This document shows positions 1 through 9,049 of a DNA stretch of 51,564 bases, one piece after another (the first letter of the stretch is position 1; each line of letters starts with the position of its first letter). A program made the translations under genes and the position numbers. The notes below the pieces were generated by a model, which saw nothing but the letters and a program-made list of their open reading frames with translations, was not told the origin of the DNA and ran no database searches. Origin of the DNA: Massilibacteroides vaginae (lineage in GTDB: Bacteria; Bacteroidota; Bacteroidia; Bacteroidales; Tannerellaceae). The stretch is taken from positions 1 through 51,564 of the forward strand of contig NZ_FXDJ01000003.1 of assembly GCF_900178525.1 (NCBI RefSeq). Reading direction: 5' to 3'.

Positions 1-14
1 AGGGCACCGGCCTT

Positions 15-50
15 CGTAGTTGTTTCCGGGGTACCCCGGAAACAACTACG
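15..50. repeat. Perfect 36-bp palindrome
   Basis: The left arm CGTAGTTGTTTCCGGGGT is the exact reverse complement of the right arm, with the centre between bases 32 and 33 and no spacer. As RNA it would form a long hairpin, but no T-tract follows on the plus strand. It could be the terminator of an upstream gene outside the window, a recombination site or the end of a mobile element. The palindrome is certain; its role is not known. Confidence 0.85.
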
Positions 51-76
51 ACAATACCTTTTGAATTTATAAAAAA

Positions 77-124
77 TGGTATACTTTTGGATTGAAATAG
101 TGGTATACTTTTAGAGTGAAATAA
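77..124. repeat. Two tandem 24-bp repeats upstream of the AbiEii-like gene
   Basis: Two head-to-tail 24-bp units lie at 77-100 and 101-124. Both begin TGGTATACTTTT and end with a TGAAATA core, differing mainly at the middle GGAT/AGAG. Each holds the small palindrome GTATAC. They directly abut the point where the AbiEii reading frame loses its normal N-terminus. AbiEi antitoxins are known to bind repeats at their own promoter, so these may be old operator sites, but that is inference. Confidence 0.6.
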
Positions 125-164
125 ACATGTTCCTTGGAGCGATGTCGAACAAGTAGAACAGGAT

Positions 165-938
165 TTGATTATATGCAGAGCTTTGGTTGCCATCTTTAGT
201 GATGAGTTTTTATTTGAACGTCTTGCTTTTCGAGGTGGAACAGCTCTACATAAGCTATACCTTTCTCCCCAACCCAGATACAGCGAAGACATTGATCTTG
301 TCCAGATTGATTCGGAACCAATAAAACCAACAATAGATAGACTCCGGGAAGTGCTGTCCTTTTTAGGAGAACCAAAAGTAAAACAGAAAAAAAATAATAA
401 CACACTAATTTTTCGACTGGAATCCTCCATTCCACCAATTCTTCCCATTAAACTTAAAATTGAAATAAACTGTCGTGAACATTTTAATATCTTAGGTTTT
501 GAAGAAGTGAATTTTGATATGGATAATCTATGGTTTTCAGGCTATTGCAAAATAAAGACATATAAGCTGGATGAACTTATCGGAACAAAAGTAAGGGCAC
601 TATATGAAAGACGTAAGGGCAGAGATTTGTACGACTTATATAAAGCATTGCAAAACCCGGAACTTAACACGGATAATGTCATTTCGTGCTTTAAAGAATA
701 TATGGAATGGGAAAATAAAAATCCGACTTATAGATTATATGTTTCCAATTTGGAAGACAAGATGAAAAAAGATGAATTTCTTGGGGATACGAAAGCCCTT
801 TTACGACCGGATGAGACCTATGATGCGCAGAAAGCATATCGAATTGTAAAAGAAAGGATTATTGACAAGTTAGCTACAGAAGAAGAACTACAACAAGAAA
901 TTGCAAACAAAAAAGAAGGATCGGAACGGAAAGAATAA
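165..938 (+). CDS. AbiEii/AbiGii-family nucleotidyltransferase toxin, 5'-truncated
   Basis: This is the toxin half of a type IV toxin-antitoxin (AbiE) system, a nucleotidyltransferase-fold enzyme. The signature is visible: FRGGTALHK at residues 22-30 and RYSEDIDLV at 38-46, the GG...DxD arrangement of the family. The start is a TTG with an AGGA only one base upstream, too close for a normal ribosome site. The same frame stays open back to base 120 and encodes family-like residues (VPWSDVEQVEQDL) but has no ATG, GTG or TTG there before the TGA at 117. The usual N-terminus with its start codon therefore appears to be lost at the tandem repeat. No AbiEi antitoxin gene is in the window, although it normally overlaps the toxin gene; it could lie before base 1. 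The gene is probably decayed or poorly translated. Confidence 0.8.
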   Translation: MIICRALVAIFSDEFLFERLAFRGGTALHKLYLSPQPRYSEDIDLVQIDSEPIKPTIDRLREVLSFLGEPKVKQKKNNNTLIFRLESSIPPILPIKLKIEINCREHFNILGFEEVNFDMDNLWFSGYCKIKTYKLDELIGTKVRALYERRKGRDLYDLYKALQNPELNTDNVISCFKEYMEWENKNPTYRLYVSNLEDKMKKDEFLGDTKALLRPDETYDAQKAYRIVKERIIDKLATEEELQQEIANKKEGSERKE

Positions 939-996
939 AGTCAATATAATAAGGTAATTGTATTGCAAAGACTAATAACAGTCAGTCATTAGCGAT

Positions 997-1132
997 TGTC
1001 ACCCTGAACCTACCGAAACATCTCATACCACCCCATTGTCATGTTGAGCCTGTCGAAACATCTAATACCAAGTGACTATTATTGAACGAAGCCCTATGCA
1101 GAGATCTCTCCACTCCGGTCGAGATGACAGGG
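997..1132. repeat. Dispersed R1/R2 repeat unit, first copy
   Basis: The R1 half (TGTCATGTTGAGCCTGTCGA and so on) is at 1037-1063 with a degenerate copy at 997-1023, and the R2 half (GCAGAGATCTCTCCACTCCG and so on) is at 1098-1129. R1 starts with TGTCAT and R2 ends with ATGACA; reverse-complemented R2 resembles R1, so the unit is an imperfect inverted repeat able to fold. A near-identical unit lies at 1512-1609, and inverted copies lie at 21765-22116. No coding function. Confidence 0.85.
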
Positions 1133-1199
1133 AAAGTAGGTTAGGTTAAAAAAGGAGGGCGGTCGAGATGACAAGGGAGGATAGTCCGGTATTCGTAGG

Positions 1200-1505
1200 G
1201 GCGAAAAATCTATCACTCAATACCAACCAAAGAAAAGGGTAGTTCCTACCCGGAAAAGAGCGCGATGCCGCGATAAGCGGCGAGCCGTAAAAAAACCGGC
1301 CTCATTGGATGAGCGTTAAGAAAAACACGGAGCGAGAGCGTTAAAAACAAATCGTTGTTTGAGCGAAGCGAGTTTTCGATTTGTTTAGCGAAAGCGCAGT
1401 GTTTTTTAGCGAAGGAAGTGCAGCCTTGATCTTTTTTGCTTCGTTTTTTGGATCAAGCCAAAAAATGATGTGGGGTCGCAGGGGTGAAACCCCTTAAAAC
1501 CCTGC
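1200..1505. repeat. Structured non-coding element between two R1/R2 units
   Basis: No gene is visible. The stretch has several stems: AAAAACAC (1321-1328) pairs with GTGTTTTT (1399-1406) around an inner stem AAACAAATCG (1345-1354) with CGATTTGTTT (1377-1386). CTTGATC (1425-1431) pairs with GATCAAG (1451-1457), and GGGGT-GAA-ACCCC lies at 1481-1493. It is bracketed by direct copies of the R1/R2 unit (997-1132 and 1512-1609). The last 40 bases (about 1459-1498) reappear on the minus strand at 22133-22171, so at least that module is dispersed. It may be a mobile-element remnant or a structured RNA. Confidence 0.5.
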
Positions 1506-1511
1506 CCCATC

Positions 1512-1609
1512 CACTGTCATGTTGAGCCTGTCGAAACATCTAATACCAAGTGACAATTCTTTAACGAAGCCATACGCAGAGATCTCTCCACTTCGGTCGA
1601 GATGACAGG
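1512..1609. repeat. Dispersed R1/R2 repeat unit, second copy
   Basis: R1 is at 1515-1541 and R2 at 1576-1607, with the same linker (AATACCAAGTGAC...) as the copy at 1037-1129. The two units match almost base for base over about 95 bp and are in direct orientation, as would follow from duplication or from insertion between repeats. Confidence 0.85.
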
Positions 1610-1645
1610 GAGGGAGGTTGGAATGACAAAAGACACTATACTTTT

Positions 1646-2080
1646 TTAATGAAGCAAAGTAATCTTAAACTCATGTGTACCCGGTTTATAATTATTTGGA
1701 AGATTATCAAACAGGTCACTTGCACTGAAATTAAAACGTATCCACCCCGCACCATACTCAAAACTAACCGTCTCGGTCACATAGTTATCGGCATCGTAAT
1801 CATAAAGATTTCGAATGAAAGGCAATGGATGAAACGACTTATCAAAAACGATTGCTACTTGAACAGATCCTTCTTCAGCAATAAACTTTGTTAGGGCCGG
1901 CTCATCAAAAAAATAATAAAACACCTCTCTGTCTTCATCCCACGCCCAATGGTCACCTTTTACGGTCAAATTAAAAATATCCCATTCCCCTACTCCGGCC
2001 GGTCCCATCGGTCCTTCGCAGGAAGAAAAAACGCCTATGGAGAAAAACACTATAAATAAGGACAAAATCTTCGTTTTCAT
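1646..2080 (-). CDS. Small lipoprotein with a short collagen-like start
   Basis: A 144-residue exported lipoprotein of unknown function. Residues 1-20 form a signal peptide ending in a lipobox (GVFSSC, Cys20). Right after the Cys comes GPMGPAGVG, two or three Gly-X-Y triplets, a start seen in many Bacteroidales lipoproteins. The rest is aromatic-rich and beta-like (GDHWAWDEDREVFYYFFDEP), with no recognised catalytic motif. It stands alone, transcribed away from carB. Start ATG at 2080 is well placed before the signal peptide. Confidence 0.7.
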   Translation of the reverse strand: MKTKILSLFIVFFSIGVFSSCEGPMGPAGVGEWDIFNLTVKGDHWAWDEDREVFYYFFDEPALTKFIAEEGSVQVAIVFDKSFHPLPFIRNLYDYDADNYVTETVSFEYGAGWIRFNFSASDLFDNLPNNYKPGTHEFKITLLH

Positions 2081-2228
2081 AAATTCTCTCTTTTAATAAT
2101 TACTAATCAACACCCTTTTCTATTGGCGAAGATACATTTTTCAGTAAAAAAACAATACCTATACTGCATTTTTGTCATTCCTAACGGTTTTTAAAGAATA
2201 AATCACTGAGTTGCACGAGGGAAAGCAG

Positions 2229-2236
2229 TATATTTG
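2229..2236 (+). promoter_or_regulatory. Predicted -7 box of carB promoter
   Basis: TATATTTG matches the Bacteroidales -7 consensus TAnnTTTG and lies 48 bp before the carB ATG. The nearest upstream TTG (2211-2213) is 15 bp away rather than the usual 19-21, so the -33 element is weak or different. Confidence 0.5.
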
Positions 2237-2283
2237 TAGCTGGTATGCGGATACTATAAATAACATTCTATAAAATCAAGAAC

Positions 2284-5200
2284 ATGACTACGATGTCAAA
2301 AAGTGAAATTAAAAAGGTAATTGTATTAGGTTCAGGGGCACTAAAAATCGGACAAGCCGGTGAATTTGATTATTCCGGTTCGCAGGCACTGAAGGCCATG
2401 CGAGAGGAGGGGATCAAGACGGTGTTGATAAACCCCAATATCGCAACTATTCAAACTTCGGAAGGCGTAGCGGACATGGTTTATTTCCTGCCGATCACGC
2501 CTTTTTTTGTGGAAGAAGTCATTAAGAAAGAGCGTCCGGACGGTATTTTGCTGGCTTTCGGAGGTCAAACGGCATTAAATTGCGGAACGGAACTTTACAC
2601 CAATGGCACACTTGCTAAATACGATGTAAAAGTGTTAGGCACTTCTGTTGAAGCAATCATGTATACTGAAGATCGTGATCTGTTCGTTAAAAAGCTAAAT
2701 GAAATAGATGTAAAAACTCCGGTAAGCCAGGCTGTTGGAAGTATGGAGGATGCTGTAGCAGCCGCCTACAAAATCGGTTTCCCGGTGATGATCCGTTCGG
2801 CTTACGCTTTGGGAGGATTAGGCAGTGGTATTTGTAAGGACGAAACGGAACTCCGCACACTTGCTGAAAGTGCTTTTGCTTATTCGTCTCAGATTCTTGT
2901 TGAAGAATCGCTGAAAGGATGGAAAGAAATTGAATTTGAGGTGATACGGGACAAGAACGACCATTGCTTCACGGTGGTTAGCATGGAAAATGTCGACCCA
3001 TTAGGAGTGCACACGGGAGAAAGTATTGTTGTAGCTCCTACTTGTACACTGGATGACATCGAACTTGATTTATTAAAAGAAATTTCTGTAAAAACAATAC
3101 GCCATCTTGGTATTGTTGGCGAATGTAATATTCAATACGCCTTCAATTCGGAAACAGACGACTACCGGGTTATTGAGGTAAATGCCCGCCTGAGTCGTTC
3201 GTCGGCTCTCGCGTCGAAGGCGAGCGGTTACCCGTTGGCATTTGTTGCTGCTAAACTGGCTTTGGGTTATACCTTGGATCAGATTGGTGAAATGGGTACG
3301 CCTTACTCCGCTTATAAAGCGCCGGAGGTAGATTATATGATCGTTAAGATCCCTCGCTGGGACTTGACCAAGTTTGCCGGTGTAAGCCGTTTGATCGGTT
3401 CGAGCATGAAGTCTGTCGGAGAGATCATGTCTATCGGTAAGAGTTTTGAAGAAATCATGCAGAAAGGTCTTCGTATGATCGGACAAGGCATGCACGGTTT
3501 CGTAGGAAACAGGGATGTTGAGTTTGAGGATCTGGATGAAGAATTAGCGAATCCTACCGACTTACGTATTTTTGCTGTCGCGAAGGCGTTGGAGCAAGGT
3601 TATTCTGTTGAACGTATACATGAGCTAAGCAAAATCAGCCATTGGTTTCTGGAAGGTTTGAAAAACATTGTTGATTACAGCAAAAAAATCAGCGAATACA
3701 AGGTAATCGAAGATATTCCGGAAGAGGTAATGAGAGAAGCGAAACGACTCGGGTTCTCCGACTTCCAGATTGCCCGGTTTGTAGAAAATCCGGAAGGTAA
3801 TATGGAGAAGGAGAGTGTGCGCGTTCGTAATCACCGAAAGAAAGCGGGTATTATTCCAACTGTTAAACGGATCAACACCATTGCTTCGGAACATCCTGAC
3901 CTGACAAATTATCTTTACCTTACTTATGATGGTAAAGAACACGATATACCTTACTACAAAAACGAAAAGAGTGTAATTATTCTCGGATCGGGTGCTTATC
4001 GTATCGGTTCGTCGGTTGAGTTTGACTGGTGTTCGGTTAATGCTACACAAACGGCTCGCAAGCTGGGGTATAAATCCATCATGATCAACTATAACCCGGA
4101 AACTGTTTCTACCGATTATGATATGTGCGACCGTCTGTACTTTGACGAGTTGTCATTTGAGCGTGTACTCGACGTGATCGATCTGGAAACGCCTAAGGGT
4201 GTTATTGTATCGGTAGGCGGACAAATTCCGAACAACTTAGCCATGAAGCTGAGTCGTCAGCAAGTGCCTATCCTCGGAACTTCGCCACTTTCTATTGACC
4301 GGGCGGAAAACCGACATAAATTCTCGGCAATGCTCGACTCATTGGGTATCGATCAGCCACAATGGGCAGAGTTAACCAGCATGGAAGAAATAGACAGTTT
4401 TATCGAAAAGGTGGGCTTCCCTATCCTTATTCGCCCATCATACGTGTTAAGTGGCGCGGCAATGAATGTTTGCTACACCAAAGAACAAATGCTTGAATTC
4501 CTTGATCTGGCGGCTCGTGTATCTAAAGAATATCCGGTTGTGGTATCGGAGTTCCTTCAAGGTGCGAAAGAAATAGAGTTTGACGCTGTTGCCATGAACG
4601 GGGAGGTTGTAGAATATGCGATTTCCGAACATATCGAATTCGCCGGTGTTCACTCCGGTGACGCTACGCTTGTTTTCCCGGCTCAGAAGATCTACTTTGA
4701 AACGGCTCGCCGTGTTAAGAAAGTGAGCAAAATGATCGCTCAGGAATTAAACATCAGCGGACCTTTCAATATTCAATTTCTTGCTAAAAACAACGACGTG
4801 AAAGTAATTGAATGTAATTTGCGCGCGTCACGCAGTTTCCCATTTGTTTCTAAAGTACTGAAACGCAATTTCATTGAGACGGCTACCCGCATCATGCTTG
4901 ATGCTCCGTATTCCCGTCCGGACAAGAGTGCGTTCGACATTGACTGGATCGGCATTAAGGCTTCTCAGTTCTCGTTCGCCCGCTTGCACAAGGCGGATCC
5001 GATTCTGGGTGTAGACATGAGTTCTACCGGAGAAGTTGGCTGTATAGGTGATGACTTTAACGAAGCGTTATTGTCTGCTATGGAAGCCGTAGGAAACCAT
5101 GTTCCTGAAAAGAACGTACTGGTATCATCCGGTGAAGCAAAAAGCAAAGTGGAACTGTTAGACCCATGTCGTCAGCTGGCGTCTAAAGGATTTGAAATAT

Positions 5201-5511
5201 TCGGAACACACGGAACAGCAAAATTCCTGAACGACAACGGCATCAAGGCAACAGCTGTATGCTGGCCGGATGAAGATGGCGATCTGAACATCATGGAAAT
5301 GTTCTCCAAACACGCGTTCGACCTGGTTGTGAACATTCCGAAAGATCACACAAAACGTGAGTTAACAAACGGTTACCGCATTCGTCGCGCGGCTATTGAC
5401 CACAATATCCCGCTGATCACTAACGCCCGTCTGGCAAGTGCTTTCATTGATGCTTTCTGTAGTATTGACAAGAGCCATATCCAGATTAAGAGCTGGCAGG
5501 AGTACAAATAA
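2284..5511 (+). CDS. carB: Carbamoyl-phosphate synthase large subunit
   Basis: Makes carbamoyl phosphate from bicarbonate, ammonia and two ATP for pyrimidine and arginine synthesis, in complex with the small subunit CarA. At 1075 residues it is full length. The first ATP-grasp half starts with LGSGALKIGQAGEFDYSG near residue 15. The second half repeats the pattern (ILGSGAYRIGSSVEFDW) near residue 565. A C-terminal MGS-like allosteric domain, with FGTHGTAKFL, begins near residue 945. carA is not in the window; downstream, 9 bp away, is a membrane-bound regulator that probably shares the transcript. Start ATG 2284; a second ATG three codons on is possible. Confidence 0.97.
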   Translation: MTTMSKSEIKKVIVLGSGALKIGQAGEFDYSGSQALKAMREEGIKTVLINPNIATIQTSEGVADMVYFLPITPFFVEEVIKKERPDGILLAFGGQTALNCGTELYTNGTLAKYDVKVLGTSVEAIMYTEDRDLFVKKLNEIDVKTPVSQAVGSMEDAVAAAYKIGFPVMIRSAYALGGLGSGICKDETELRTLAESAFAYSSQILVEESLKGWKEIEFEVIRDKNDHCFTVVSMENVDPLGVHTGESIVVAPTCTLDDIELDLLKEISVKTIRHLGIVGECNIQYAFNSETDDYRVIEVNARLSRSSALASKASGYPLAFVAAKLALGYTLDQIGEMGTPYSAYKAPEVDYMIVKIPRWDLTKFAGVSRLIGSSMKSVGEIMSIGKSFEEIMQKGLRMIGQGMHGFVGNRDVEFEDLDEELANPTDLRIFAVAKALEQGYSVERIHELSKISHWFLEGLKNIVDYSKKISEYKVIEDIPEEVMREAKRLGFSDFQIARFVENPEGNMEKESVRVRNHRKKAGIIPTVKRINTIASEHPDLTNYLYLTYDGKEHDIPYYKNEKSVIILGSGAYRIGSSVEFDWCSVNATQTARKLGYKSIMINYNPETVSTDYDMCDRLYFDELSFERVLDVIDLETPKGVIVSVGGQIPNNLAMKLSRQQVPILGTSPLSIDRAENRHKFSAMLDSLGIDQPQWAELTSMEEIDSFIEKVGFPILIRPSYVLSGAAMNVCYTKEQMLEFLDLAARVSKEYPVVVSEFLQGAKEIEFDAVAMNGEVVEYAISEHIEFAGVHSGDATLVFPAQKIYFETARRVKKVSKMIAQELNISGPFNIQFLAKNNDVKVIECNLRASRSFPFVSKVLKRNFIETATRIMLDAPYSRPDKSAFDIDWIGIKASQFSFARLHKADPILGVDMSSTGEVGCIGDDFNEALLSAMEAVGNHVPEKNVLVSSGEAKSKVELLDPCRQLASKGFEIFGTHGTAKFLNDNGIKATAVCWPDEDGDLNIMEMFSKHAFDLVVNIPKDHTKRELTNGYRIRRAAIDHNIPLITNARLASAFIDAFCSIDKSHIQIKSWQEYK

Positions 5512-5520
5512 TTCCGGCTA

Positions 5521-7566
5521 ATGTGCAGGAACAGCTATATTACGGTATTACTTCTTTTCGCTTTGGCTTTACGGCTATCCGCGACGGAAGTAATACCGTC
5601 TGTTTTTGTAAAAAACTATACTGTTAGTGACTACAAAGCCAGTTGTCAGAATTGGGGACTTTCCGTAACAGACGATGGCATACTCTATGTTGCCAATAAT
5701 TCCGGATTGCTTACCTTCGATGGTAATTCGTGGAAAATACACGAACTTCCGGAACAAGCCATTGTTTCCAAAATCTTCACACAGCATGGCCGGACTTTTA
5801 CTTCCGGATCCGGCAATTATTGCGAATGGACACGGAATGAGTACGGACAACTCCAATACACGCAAACGAATGAGATTCCCGTAGCTCTGCAAGAACAACC
5901 TCTTCCCTTTGCCTTTACCGAAGGACAAATTACAGCTACGGCGAAAATTGACCACTATTATTTTATTGGTACGGCAAGGAAAGGCTTATTTGTAACGGAT
6001 TCAACCGGAAATATGCTGCTTCGCCTTACTGCGGATAATCTGCTTCAGGACAATCAAATTCATGATTTGCTGGTACAACAAGATAAACGTCTCTGGATTG
6101 CGATGGACAATGGGTTAGCGTTGCTGACACTTCGCCCGCCTATCTTGTTGCTGGGTGAACGCAGCTTTACCGGAAAACCGGAACGTGCCTTTCTGCAAAA
6201 CGACCACCTCTATTTGAAAAGCAACTTAGGTTATTTTAAAAGTGAATTATCGCCTAACAGCTCATTTTCGCAAATTCCTGACAAGGAGGCAAGGGAACTC
6301 TTCCCTCCTTCTGAAGAAAAAGAAAAAATACAACTTGCCGATTTGTTCGACGATACGGAAGATTTAGGTTCTTTCAGTGGAACGAATCGCATTTATCCTA
6401 TTTCGGAACAGAGTTGTTGGCTTGTACAGAAGAATGAAGCCGGACTATTTCATATTGAAGACAGAAAACCGCACCTCAAATGTCGTATTCTCTTTGATAA
6501 TTTCAATCTGAATTTAGTAAACCGTGGACAATCATTCATTCCGCTGAATGACACCTTGCATCTTGTGTCCACTATGCAAGGAGTTGTGATATTGAATAGC
6601 CGGCAAATTCTTGAAGAAGGGCTTCATACATTCACTTTACCACACCTGACCCGTATCGAATTTACGGACAATAAAAGGAAACAACATGCTGTGCAACCCG
6701 AGAATAAAACGATTGAACTGCCTCATGACTTTATGGAGCTATCACTTTATGCGGGTACGTCTGTGTTTACATTTAATCAACAGATCAGCTATCTGGTTGA
6801 AGGGGTTTCTCCTGATTGGTCACCCTGGCAGAAAGATGGCTACGTGAATTTATTGCAATTAGCTCCGGGAAAATACAACATACGCATACGTTCCTATGCT
6901 ATTCGGGGCCCGTTTCCGGAAACCGACATTCAGCTTATTGTACGTTCGCCATGGTATGAAACCTGGTGGGCGGCTTTACTATATTTGACCATAATCGCCT
7001 TGTTGGGTTGGGGAAGCACATATAGATACCTAAAATTTCAGAAAAAGAAAACGTTAGATCGCTTGAAAGCAGAACGCCAGGAAGAACAACAACGTTTGCA
7101 AAAACTAAAAAACGAATTATTGGAGACGGAATTGCAGAATAAAAACGATGAATTAACCCGTCAAACATCTGCACACGTTCGCAAAAATAACCTGCTACAA
7201 TCCCTGATTGATGAGTTGGATCAGCAAAAGAAAAGTATGGGAGAGGGCTATCCGGACAGGTTGTATAAAAAACTACGCGCATCCATAGAAAAGAGTCTGG
7301 ACGATCAGGAAGATTGGAATGCTTTCGAGACTTATTTCAACAGTGCCCATCGCGATTTCACCGATCGCCTGCGGCAAGCCTTTCCGGATATTACACCGGG
7401 TGACATCCGGGTTTGTTGTCTGCTACGTATGAACCTATCCACAAAAGAGATTGCCTTATTGTTAACTATTTCGGTACGCGCGGTTGAACTACGCCGCTAT
7501 CGACTACGCAAACGACTCGGTCTTGAAGGAGATATAAATCTGACGGATTTTTTGATGAAATTTTAA
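5521..7566 (+). CDS. Membrane-spanning propeller/Y_Y_Y regulator with LuxR-type HTH
   Basis: A one-component transmembrane regulator (681 residues). It has a signal peptide at 1-22 and a periplasmic beta-propeller with Reg_prop-like blades (for example LWIAMDNGLALL) to about 360. A triple-tyrosine Y_Y_Y-type domain is at about 395-478, one transmembrane helix (WAALLYLTIIALLGWG) at about 483-498, and a cytoplasmic coiled coil at about 505-570. A C-terminal LuxR/GerE-like helix-turn-helix (LSTKEIALLLTISVRAVELRRYRLRKRLGL) ends the protein. It resembles hybrid two-component sensors of Bacteroides but lacks the kinase and receiver, joining sensor to DNA-binding domain directly. It follows carB by 9 bp. 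The ligand is unknown. Confidence 0.85.
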   Translation: MCRNSYITVLLLFALALRLSATEVIPSVFVKNYTVSDYKASCQNWGLSVTDDGILYVANNSGLLTFDGNSWKIHELPEQAIVSKIFTQHGRTFTSGSGNYCEWTRNEYGQLQYTQTNEIPVALQEQPLPFAFTEGQITATAKIDHYYFIGTARKGLFVTDSTGNMLLRLTADNLLQDNQIHDLLVQQDKRLWIAMDNGLALLTLRPPILLLGERSFTGKPERAFLQNDHLYLKSNLGYFKSELSPNSSFSQIPDKEARELFPPSEEKEKIQLADLFDDTEDLGSFSGTNRIYPISEQSCWLVQKNEAGLFHIEDRKPHLKCRILFDNFNLNLVNRGQSFIPLNDTLHLVSTMQGVVILNSRQILEEGLHTFTLPHLTRIEFTDNKRKQHAVQPENKTIELPHDFMELSLYAGTSVFTFNQQISYLVEGVSPDWSPWQKDGYVNLLQLAPGKYNIRIRSYAIRGPFPETDIQLIVRSPWYETWWAALLYLTIIALLGWGSTYRYLKFQKKKTLDRLKAERQEEQQRLQKLKNELLETELQNKNDELTRQTSAHVRKNNLLQSLIDELDQQKKSMGEGYPDRLYKKLRASIEKSLDDQEDWNAFETYFNSAHRDFTDRLRQAFPDITPGDIRVCCLLRMNLSTKEIALLLTISVRAVELRRYRLRKRLGLEGDINLTDFLMKF

Positions 7567-7696
7567 TTAATGTACTAAAAAGTGCATTTAAAGCCTCTAA
7601 TCGATTGCTTTGAGCAAGTAATGTAGTAGCATTTTTTTAGGAGAAACAGTATTTTCAACCTTACTTTGCATCCAAACAAACCGAATTCAGAAAAAT

Positions 7697-9049
7697 ATGA
7701 TAAACCTAATTGATGACCAGAAGAACGGAATTGATCGCCGTCATTTTCTTAAAACAATGGCTGCTGCCGGAGTATTAACATTGCTACCTTCTAATAATGC
7801 CCAGGCCTTTTCGAGTAAAGCAAAAGGAAAAATTATAGTAGTAGGCGGAGGCGCCGCCGGAATAAGTATGGCTGCTCGTTTGCAACGTTGGCTGGACGAA
7901 CCGGATATTACGCTGATCGATCCAAGCGACCGCCAATTTTATCAGCCGGGATTCACGCTAATCGCTTCCGGTGTTTATTCTCCGAAGGATGTGTGGAAAG
8001 AGCAGAAAAATTGTATGCCCAAAGGGGTGAACTGGATAAAAGATTATGTCGAATCAATAGACCCGGTAATGAACCAGGTCTCTACAAATAAAAACGGCAC
8101 ACTGTCGTATGATTTTTTAGTGCTCACCCCCGGATTGCAGATCAATCCTGTAGAAGGTATTACCCGGGAAACGCTGGGCGAAGGAAACGCACATACCATT
8201 TATGATTTTGAAGGTGCGCAAAAAACCTGGAAAGGAATGCAGGCAGTTGTAAAAGAAGGGGGACGCGCGATTTTCACAGATACCTACACCAAGCATAAAT
8301 GTGGAGGTGCTCCTAAGAAAATATGTTTACTAACTGAACATCACGCCCGAAAAGAAAAGAAACGTGATAATCTGCAAATAGACTACTATACGGCGGCTAA
8401 AGAACTGTACGATGTACCTTTATATACCCCCCGTTTACTGGAAATATATAATGAACGGAACATCCCGATCAATCTGTTCACACGGGTAAAAGGAATAGAT
8501 ACACAAACTAAAGCAGTGCATTTTGAACGAATTGAAACGGTAGGCGAGGAGAAAATTTCCACACCATTTACGGAAAGCTACGACTTCCTCCACTTCACAC
8601 CTCCCATGACCGCGCCGGACTTTACCCGCGAAGCAGGACTATGTAACACAGAGGATATGTCTGCACCGGAAGCATGGATCACAGTAGATAAATACACGAT
8701 GGTGCATACAAAATATCCGAATATTGTATCGTTGGGCGACTGCTCAAATCTGCCTACAAGCAAAACTTCAGCTGCGATCCGCAAACAAGTTCCTTTGGCT
8801 GCCAAGAACTTGATTTCATTGATGGAAGGTAAAGAACCGGTAGAAAAATACAACGGCTATGCCGCCTGTCCGATCGTGACTGACTACGGCCATGTATTAT
8901 TATGTGAGTTTGATTACGACAAGAAGCAGGATTCGTCCTTCCCTTTCTCCATGCTTGACGTTTCGCAAGAACAATGGGCCGCATGGATGCTGAAGGTATA
9001 TGTACTGAAGCCGCTTTATTTCTACGGCATGTTAAACGGGAGAGCTTAA
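7697..9049 (+). CDS. Tat-exported sulfide:quinone oxidoreductase-like flavoprotein
   Basis: A 450-residue FAD protein of the pyridine nucleotide-disulfide oxidoreductase fold. Residues 13-37 are a twin-arginine signal (DRRHFLKTMAAAGVLTLL). The FAD site VVGGGAAG is near residue 49. The pattern around two cysteines matches mitochondrial-type (type II) SQR: HKCGGAPKK with Cys202 and GDCSNLPTSKTSAAIRKQ with Cys349, followed by NGYAACPIVTDYG. Such enzymes oxidise sulfide to sulfane sulfur and pass electrons to quinone. A Tat signal would place it on the periplasmic side or anchor it there, whereas the mitochondrial homologue faces inward. Its stop codon abuts the stop of btuF on the other strand with no terminator visible between them. 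Substrate and location are inferred from family resemblance. Confidence 0.85.
   Translation: MINLIDDQKNGIDRRHFLKTMAAAGVLTLLPSNNAQAFSSKAKGKIIVVGGGAAGISMAARLQRWLDEPDITLIDPSDRQFYQPGFTLIASGVYSPKDVWKEQKNCMPKGVNWIKDYVESIDPVMNQVSTNKNGTLSYDFLVLTPGLQINPVEGITRETLGEGNAHTIYDFEGAQKTWKGMQAVVKEGGRAIFTDTYTKHKCGGAPKKICLLTEHHARKEKKRDNLQIDYYTAAKELYDVPLYTPRLLEIYNERNIPINLFTRVKGIDTQTKAVHFERIETVGEEKISTPFTESYDFLHFTPPMTAPDFTREAGLCNTEDMSAPEAWITVDKYTMVHTKYPNIVSLGDCSNLPTSKTSAAIRKQVPLAAKNLISLMEGKEPVEKYNGYAACPIVTDYGHVLLCEFDYDKKQDSSFPFSMLDVSQEQWAAWMLKVYVLKPLYFYGMLNGRA

Noticed and set aside
15-50. Integron attC site or phage attachment site
   Set aside because: The palindrome lacks the RYYYAAC/GTTRRRY boxes and there is no integrase in the window.
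3073-4050. Long minus-strand open frames inside carB
   Set aside because: They are codon-bias shadows of carB without family resemblance or start signals.
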